NCBI RefSeq assembly: GCF_030816115.1 | Contig: NZ_JAUSXQ010000001.1 | Span: 682,001-746,000, forward strand | DNA length: 64,000 bases | Reading direction: 5' to 3' | From: Chryseobacterium sp. W4I1 | GTDB lineage: Bacteria > Bacteroidota > Bacteroidia > Flavobacteriales > Weeksellaceae | In this document: piece after piece, positions 59,249 through 64,000 of the stretch | How the letters are laid out: every line of letters starts with the position of its first letter | Numbering within the stretch: the first letter of the stretch is position 1 | Notes under the pieces: model-generated | The model's input: only the letters and a program-made list of their open reading frames with translations | What the model was told of the DNA's origin: nothing | The model's database searches: none | Translations under genes and position numbers: made by a program

Positions 59249-61987
59249 ATGAAACATTATCTCTTCTTTTTCTGTTTTGCCGTCCAGATGGCATTCGGGC
59301 AGGCTCTTTTTCCTTACCTGCAGAATCCGACCCCCAATTCGATGATTGTCAATTGGAAAACATCATCCAACAACGAAACAACTGTGATCTACGGAACGTC
59401 TCCAACCAGTCTGAATGTGACGGTTACCGGAACCACAAATATTTTTTCTGATACAGGTTATAATAACAACTATTATTATCATACGGCAAAAGTAGCAGGT
59501 CTGCAGCCAAATACGAAATACTATTATAAGATAAAGACAGGAACCAGCGAATCGGCGGTTTATAATTTCAGAACACTTCCTCTGCCGGGACAGCCCGCCA
59601 CTACAGATGGAAAAATACGTTTCCTCATTATGGGAGACAACCAGATCAAGGCAGAACCAAGGTATGATACCCTTACTCTGAATGCATTCAAAAAATTAAA
59701 ACAGAAATTTGGAGCAAGTTCTGATCCCTCAGATAATATTGCCCTTACTTTTATGGTAGGAGATCAGGTTGACGTGGGAACACTGGATCATTATGAAAAT
59801 GTACATTTTAAAAAGAACATTCAATTATCACCTTATCTTCCTATTCAGACTACCGTAGGAAACCATGAAACGTACGGAACTCTTGGCATGAATTCTTATT
59901 ATGCCCATTTCTATATTGATGAAATTAAATATAAAAATATAGCTTCCGGAAATGAAAATTATTATGCCCAACAAGCCGGAAATGTTCTGTTTGTAAGCTT
60001 AAGTTCTGAACATACGGGAACTGAACAGCAAACCTGGCTTTCACAGATTTTAAATGAAGCTAATAATGATCCAACAGTTGACTGGATCATCTCTTTGAGT
60101 CACAGACCCTATCAGGCAGAGCAGTATGTAGGTGATATTTCTACCTGGGTAAGAAACAATGCAGTACCGTTGCTGACGACTTCCAGTAAATATCTAATGC
60201 ATGTTGGAGCTCACCATCACTTATACCACAGAGGCCAGCTGAAAGAAACCCCGAATTACCAGATCATTTCCGGAGGAACGGCATGGGACCAGTATTGGGG
60301 AATGTCCAATGAGCAGGATTTTGATGATGTACAAAAAACGCTTACAGACTGGACATACCAGATCGTAGAAGTAGACGTACAGACCGGAAAAGTAGATATA
60401 GAATGTTACTCCATTGGAGGAGTGTATAATAGGAAGTACAATGAATTGGTAGATACTTTTCACCGGTATAAAAATCAGCCGAAACCTTCAAAACCTTCTA
60501 TTACCAATACTTTCTCAACTTCAGTTACTTTACCTTTGACTCTTGATGGAAGTGCTTTTGCATCAACTAATGGAGAACTTTTGAATACAACCCAATTCCA
60601 GATCAGTAAGGCAGCCAATTTTTCAGTTATTGAAAAAGAATTTTACCGTGATTATGAAAACTGGTTTGGAAAAGAAGGCAATGGGACGCCGGACAAAACG
60701 AAAAACTTAAATGCCGGACTTGATATTACAAAAGCAACAATCCCTGCCAATTCTATTTCCAACGGAACGTATTACGTAAAAGTTCGTTACAGAGACAGAA
60801 ATCTGGAATGGAGTGACTGGAGTGAGGTAAAACAGTTTGTAGTAACCGGAAGTGTGGTGTCCAATCCTACATTTGCATTAGATAAAACTGAATATACGCA
60901 GGCTGAACCTATTACGGCCACTTATACAGGAGGACCAGGAAACCAGCAGGACTGGGTAGGAATCTATAAAAAAGGACAGACCCCTGCTACAACTACTTCT
61001 CAGAGTTTCCTTTATACCAATGGGCAGACGGCAGGAACCGCTGTTTTTACAAGTGGTTTAGCTAATAAAGGGCAATATTTTGCAGGTTTCTTTGCGAACG
61101 GAGGTTACACAGAAATCACAGGGAGAAAAAACTTTTATGTAGGGCCTAAAGTTCAGCTGCAAACGACCGCAGATACTTATCCGGTGGGTGGAACGGTTGT
61201 CATTAATTATAGCAACGGACCCAATCTGGTAAAAGACTGGATAGGAATTTATAAAATGGGACAGACGCCGGGAACTAATAATTCTATCAAATGGAGCTAT
61301 GTAACGACACCGTCAGGAACGCTGAATTTTACAGGTCTCCCGAAAGGATATTATTATGCTCAATATCTTCTTGAAGACGGCTATACGGGAATAGGGGATA
61401 AAGTATTTTTTAAAGTAGGGGATATAGTGACCGATTTATGGATCAATAAACCGGTTTATACACTAGGTGAGAATATTACCGCTTCATGGACGGATTCTCC
61501 GGGAATTATCAAAGACTGGCTGGGAATCTATCCTCAGAGTGTTCAGACTCCTGATGATAACTTTGTTTCTTATACCTATTTCGATGGGGTTACCCAGGGA
61601 ACAAAAACAATCCAGGGAACAGCACTGCCTACAACGCCGGGTAATTATTATATGGTGATGTTCACCAATGATTCTTATACGGAAGTTTCAAACAGAAAAC
61701 AGTTTCAAGTGACCTCCGGAACTCTGGGAACTGAAGAAACAAAAAGTACCGAGAAAAATGTAGTTTTATACCCGAATCCAACGAAACCCGGTGAGCCTAC
61801 ATTTATCAAAAGTGATTACCCCATCGAGAAAATTGAACTGGTATCTGCAACCGGACAGTTGTTGTATGAATCCAAAAACATCAACAACCAGCGTTTTTCC
61901 CTGGTTAACGAAAACCTTCCGAAAGGAGTTTATTTCGTGAAAGTTCACACAAGAAAGCTGTTTACTTTAAAACTTGTGATACAGTAA
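59249..61987 (+). CDS. Purple-acid-phosphatase-like metallophosphoesterase, T9SS class A
   Basis: Secreted 912-residue enzyme. Signal peptide 1-18; an N-terminal fn3-like purple acid phosphatase domain (about 20-110); a calcineurin-type phosphoesterase domain (about 122-335) with MGDNQ (D130), VGDQVD (D172), GNHET (N205, H206), SHRP (H285) and GAHHH (H322-H324), a full dinuclear metal set. An fn3-like part (about 400-530) follows, then three repeats with DW(V/I/L)GIY (about 535-632, 634-725, 729-820), then a class A sorting domain (about 838-912; LYPNPT to KLVIQ). It should release phosphate from external esters. The role of the repeats is unknown. Confidence 0.92.
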   Translation: MKHYLFFFCFAVQMAFGQALFPYLQNPTPNSMIVNWKTSSNNETTVIYGTSPTSLNVTVTGTTNIFSDTGYNNNYYYHTAKVAGLQPNTKYYYKIKTGTSESAVYNFRTLPLPGQPATTDGKIRFLIMGDNQIKAEPRYDTLTLNAFKKLKQKFGASSDPSDNIALTFMVGDQVDVGTLDHYENVHFKKNIQLSPYLPIQTTVGNHETYGTLGMNSYYAHFYIDEIKYKNIASGNENYYAQQAGNVLFVSLSSEHTGTEQQTWLSQILNEANNDPTVDWIISLSHRPYQAEQYVGDISTWVRNNAVPLLTTSSKYLMHVGAHHHLYHRGQLKETPNYQIISGGTAWDQYWGMSNEQDFDDVQKTLTDWTYQIVEVDVQTGKVDIECYSIGGVYNRKYNELVDTFHRYKNQPKPSKPSITNTFSTSVTLPLTLDGSAFASTNGELLNTTQFQISKAANFSVIEKEFYRDYENWFGKEGNGTPDKTKNLNAGLDITKATIPANSISNGTYYVKVRYRDRNLEWSDWSEVKQFVVTGSVVSNPTFALDKTEYTQAEPITATYTGGPGNQQDWVGIYKKGQTPATTTSQSFLYTNGQTAGTAVFTSGLANKGQYFAGFFANGGYTEITGRKNFYVGPKVQLQTTADTYPVGGTVVINYSNGPNLVKDWIGIYKMGQTPGTNNSIKWSYVTTPSGTLNFTGLPKGYYYAQYLLEDGYTGIGDKVFFKVGDIVTDLWINKPVYTLGENITASWTDSPGIIKDWLGIYPQSVQTPDDNFVSYTYFDGVTQGTKTIQGTALPTTPGNYYMVMFTNDSYTEVSNRKQFQVTSGTLGTEETKSTEKNVVLYPNPTKPGEPTFIKSDYPIEKIELVSATGQLLYESKNINNQRFSLVNENLPKGVYFVKVHTRKLFTLKLVIQ

Positions 61988-62008
61988 ATAACAGTACATA
62001 AATAATAA

Positions 62009-62040
62009 AAAATCGGCCATTATAAATGGCCGATTTTCAT
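62009..62040. terminator. Bidirectional terminator
   Basis: Stem AAAATCGGCCAT (62009-62020) / ATGGCCGATTTT (62026-62037), loop TATAA. It lies between convergent genes. Confidence 0.9.
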
Positions 62041-62058
62041 TAAAATTTAGAAAATATT

Positions 62059-63582
62059 TTAAAAATCATACAGAAGATCATCTTCCTGAATAGTTGTGCT
62101 CATAATACTGTAAACATCCTGATCTTCAACCTCTGCAAGGATTTTAGAATCCTGGATAAGCTTTCCTTCAGGACTATATACTTTTAAAAGGATCCATTTT
62201 CCGCTTCGTTCCAGTTCCTTTAAACCGGAATCTGTTTTATATTTAATTTTTCCGCTCTGAAGTATTCCGTCTTTTACAACTGCTTTATTAGCAGGTTTGC
62301 CTTTCGTATACTGTATAATCTGCGATGTGAAACCTTCTGTTTCGTCTAAAGGCTGGGTATAGGTGTAAGTAATATTCCCTTTTTCATCATAAACAGTAGA
62401 ATCATATCCTGTCTGTTTCGCATTCAGTTTTTTCTCATATTTCACCTTTCCATCTTCCATGAATGATTTTGAAACTACCAGAATACCATCTTTATAAAGC
62501 TTTTCGCTGGGTTCTTCATATAAAGTGCCATTGTAAGGCATATCATCTTTGTAGGTTAAAGTCCCTTTCACCCTTCCGTCCGGAAAATAATATTTGATCT
62601 CCTGTGTCATATTATCCTTTAGTACTCTTTCAGAAGACAACTTTCCATTTTCGTCAAAATATTTATTCAGGATGGTAGAACCGTTTTTATAAACATCAAT
62701 GGCGGTAAAACTGGAAAAATCATAATTAAACTGATAATCCTCCCCATCCTGAGGTTTGTAATAATTGGATTCTTTATCATAAACATAGATAAGATTCCCT
62801 ATTTTCTGGCCTGTTTCGTCATACGTTGTTTTATAGCCGTCTTTTTTGTTTTTCTTATCTTCCTGAAGGATCTTTCCGTTTTTTGAGTAAATGATGCTTT
62901 CCGTTATCGTTCCGTCACCCTTTTGCTTTTCAATTTTAGATACCCTCATCGGATTATAATAATATTCTACCAGAACATTACCGTCAGAGCTTCCTGCATT
63001 ATTCGTTCCAATATATTTACCTTTTTCACCGTAATATTTTGTCTCGTATTTACCTTTACTGTCGGCATTTATTTCGTAACGGATTCCTTTGATATCCTCA
63101 TCATAAACTATGGTTTTGAAAGAGTCGGAGCTTTCATAAACAGTAATGCTGTTATACAGAGATGAAACTTCCGGATCTTTATAAGTGTACATTTTTCCCT
63201 TAAAAGTACCATCTGCCTTATACACAAGATCTTCCAAAGGTCTTCCTTTATCATCAAAAGTCTGGGATGGGCCTATCTGCTTTCCGCATGAAAAAGTTCC
63301 TGTACTTACCACTTTACCTTCTGGGCTGTACCAGGTTACCTTGCCATCATAAACCTCACTCCCGGGTGTAGCATCAGAGACTAAACCTTCCATCTGAAGT
63401 TGACCATTTTTATAGAAATCCTTTATTAGAGTAAGTTTACCCTTAGTTTCCGTTTCCCGGTAAAATTCCATTTTATCCTGAGTCGTTTTTTCCCAGTTTT
63501 CATCAAAATAGATTTTTTCCTGAGCACAAATACTGATGCTTAGTACCAATGCAAGAACTGCGTAAGTAAATAATCTTTTCAT
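62059..63582 (-). CDS. Secreted MORN/YwqK-like repeat protein
   Basis: A 507-residue exported protein with a signal peptide (about 1-20, ending ICAQ) and no T9SS sorting domain. The rest is a chain of short beta-hairpin repeats of the MORN or YwqK kind: FYKNGQLQMEG, YSPEGKVVSTGTF, FDENGKLSSERVL, YFPDGRVKGTLTY, YDEKGNITYTYT. YwqK was first labelled an antitoxin, but in Bacteroidota such exported repeats are common and no toxin is beside it. A binding or scaffold role is a guess. It ends with an acidic DLLYDF tail. Confidence 0.78.
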   Translation of the reverse strand: MKRLFTYAVLALVLSISICAQEKIYFDENWEKTTQDKMEFYRETETKGKLTLIKDFYKNGQLQMEGLVSDATPGSEVYDGKVTWYSPEGKVVSTGTFSCGKQIGPSQTFDDKGRPLEDLVYKADGTFKGKMYTYKDPEVSSLYNSITVYESSDSFKTIVYDEDIKGIRYEINADSKGKYETKYYGEKGKYIGTNNAGSSDGNVLVEYYYNPMRVSKIEKQKGDGTITESIIYSKNGKILQEDKKNKKDGYKTTYDETGQKIGNLIYVYDKESNYYKPQDGEDYQFNYDFSSFTAIDVYKNGSTILNKYFDENGKLSSERVLKDNMTQEIKYYFPDGRVKGTLTYKDDMPYNGTLYEEPSEKLYKDGILVVSKSFMEDGKVKYEKKLNAKQTGYDSTVYDEKGNITYTYTQPLDETEGFTSQIIQYTKGKPANKAVVKDGILQSGKIKYKTDSGLKELERSGKWILLKVYSPEGKLIQDSKILAEVEDQDVYSIMSTTIQEDDLLYDF

Positions 63583-63863
63583 GTTTTTATTATAGTTTTA
63601 AATAATTTGAATTAAGTGTAGAGTTTTGTTTATACGGAAGCCTGTGAATATCAATAAAATATAAAGTATGAATTTATTTAACGCTAATGGCAATTAATAA
63701 TTAATTTTATAAACATTTTTGTGGTATCAAATATAAATCAATTTGCTGAGAAATAAATAAAAATTCACCCCGTAAAATCACGGAAAAACATTGGTAGAGA
63801 TTAATATTTTAAGACTGCGAGAAAATAGTGAATCAAGGAATTTATCTTGAATAAAATGCATTT

Positions 63864-63998
63864 CTACCTTTTTATAAACCTATCAATTCCGAAAACTTTA
63901 TATCCGTAAAGAGAAAACATTCCCAACAGCATGATAAACAATATCTGTGAGAGGAAAAGAAGTAGGTCAGCCATGTAGCTGTCCCTCGGGTGAGTTCC
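63864..63998 (-). CDS. 3' end of a probable membrane protein (partial)
   Basis: Reading in from the right edge on the minus strand, 44 codons end at TAG (complement of 63864-63866). The tail holds a hydrophobic helix (ADLLLFLSQILFIMLLGMF) followed by a basic IDRFIKR end. It may be the last helix of a larger protein or a 36-residue gene starting at the internal ATG; the window edge prevents a choice. Confidence 0.4.
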   Translation of the reverse strand, partial: GTHPRDSYMADLLLFLSQILFIMLLGMFSLYGYKVFGIDRFIKR

Positions 63999-64000
63999 GA

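Noticed and set aside
62059-63582. Toxin-antitoxin antitoxin (YwqK label)
   Set aside because: It has a signal peptide and no toxin partner is next to it; the repeats alone do not show antitoxin function.

Overview
The window looks like a chromosomal segment of a low-GC flavobacterium of the Chryseobacterium type (Bacteroidota, Weeksellaceae). This is an inference from several signs: the Bacteroidota promoter box TAnnTTTG before many genes, few Shine-Dalgarno sites, many secreted proteins with type IX secretion (T9SS) C-terminal sorting domains of both class A and class B, a prfC/rnz/ftsX-DUF3098-uppP-truB gene set of flavobacterial style, and relaxed lipoprotein signals. No tRNA, rRNA, prophage, insertion sequence or CRISPR array was seen. 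Gene ends are well marked by strong hairpin terminators, many of them shared by convergent gene pairs.

Layout. 1-5200: tail of a gene cut by the window edge, then two related T9SS class A secreted proteins with choice-of-anchor J/fn3 modules. 5200-12000: a voltage-gated-type K+ channel with a C-terminal zinc ribbon and a tiny membrane protein, a Nif3/coiled-coil operon, and a divergent fatty-acid pair (acyl-CoA ligase, acyl-CoA dehydrogenase). 12100-19000: DUF4349 lipoprotein, a secreted reprolysin-like metallopeptidase, release factor 3, and two tandem paralogous membrane proteins of unknown role. 19000-22900: CPBP protease, RdgB, RNase Z, TIGR02757 and a DUF1003 protein with a 21-bp minisatellite encoding a heptad coiled coil.

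23000-31750: an 8.6-kb array of three tandem choice-of-anchor L / T9SS class B surface proteins, the middle one enlarged by an internal duplication. 31780-36700: RsmA, then the envelope and RNA-modification run ftsX, DUF3098, uppP, a small lipoprotein, truB and rluF. 36900-45300: a selenium-binding-protein-like propeller lipoprotein, a five-module helix-hairpin-helix protein, MerR and AraC regulators, CcoG, an SMP-30 lipoprotein and a DbpA-like RNA helicase.

45390-49840: a complete type III restriction-modification operon (mod, res) with an AT-rich central recognition region. 50000-64000: ribosomal protein S1, a von Willebrand A-like T9SS protein, an M36 fungalysin T9SS protein, a DMT transporter, an exported alpha/beta hydrolase, ribosomal protein L19, a purple-acid-phosphatase-like T9SS protein with three DWxGIY repeats, a secreted MORN/YwqK-like protein, and the tail of a probable membrane protein at the edge.

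Taken together, about a quarter of the genes are core functions (translation, RNA modification, cell envelope) and the rest is largely a secreted and surface arsenal: nine T9SS cargo proteins including two metalloproteases and a phosphatase. The least explained parts are the class B surface array, the tandem membrane pair at 17655-18960, and the zinc-ribbon K+ channel. I see no clearly new defence or signalling system beyond these.
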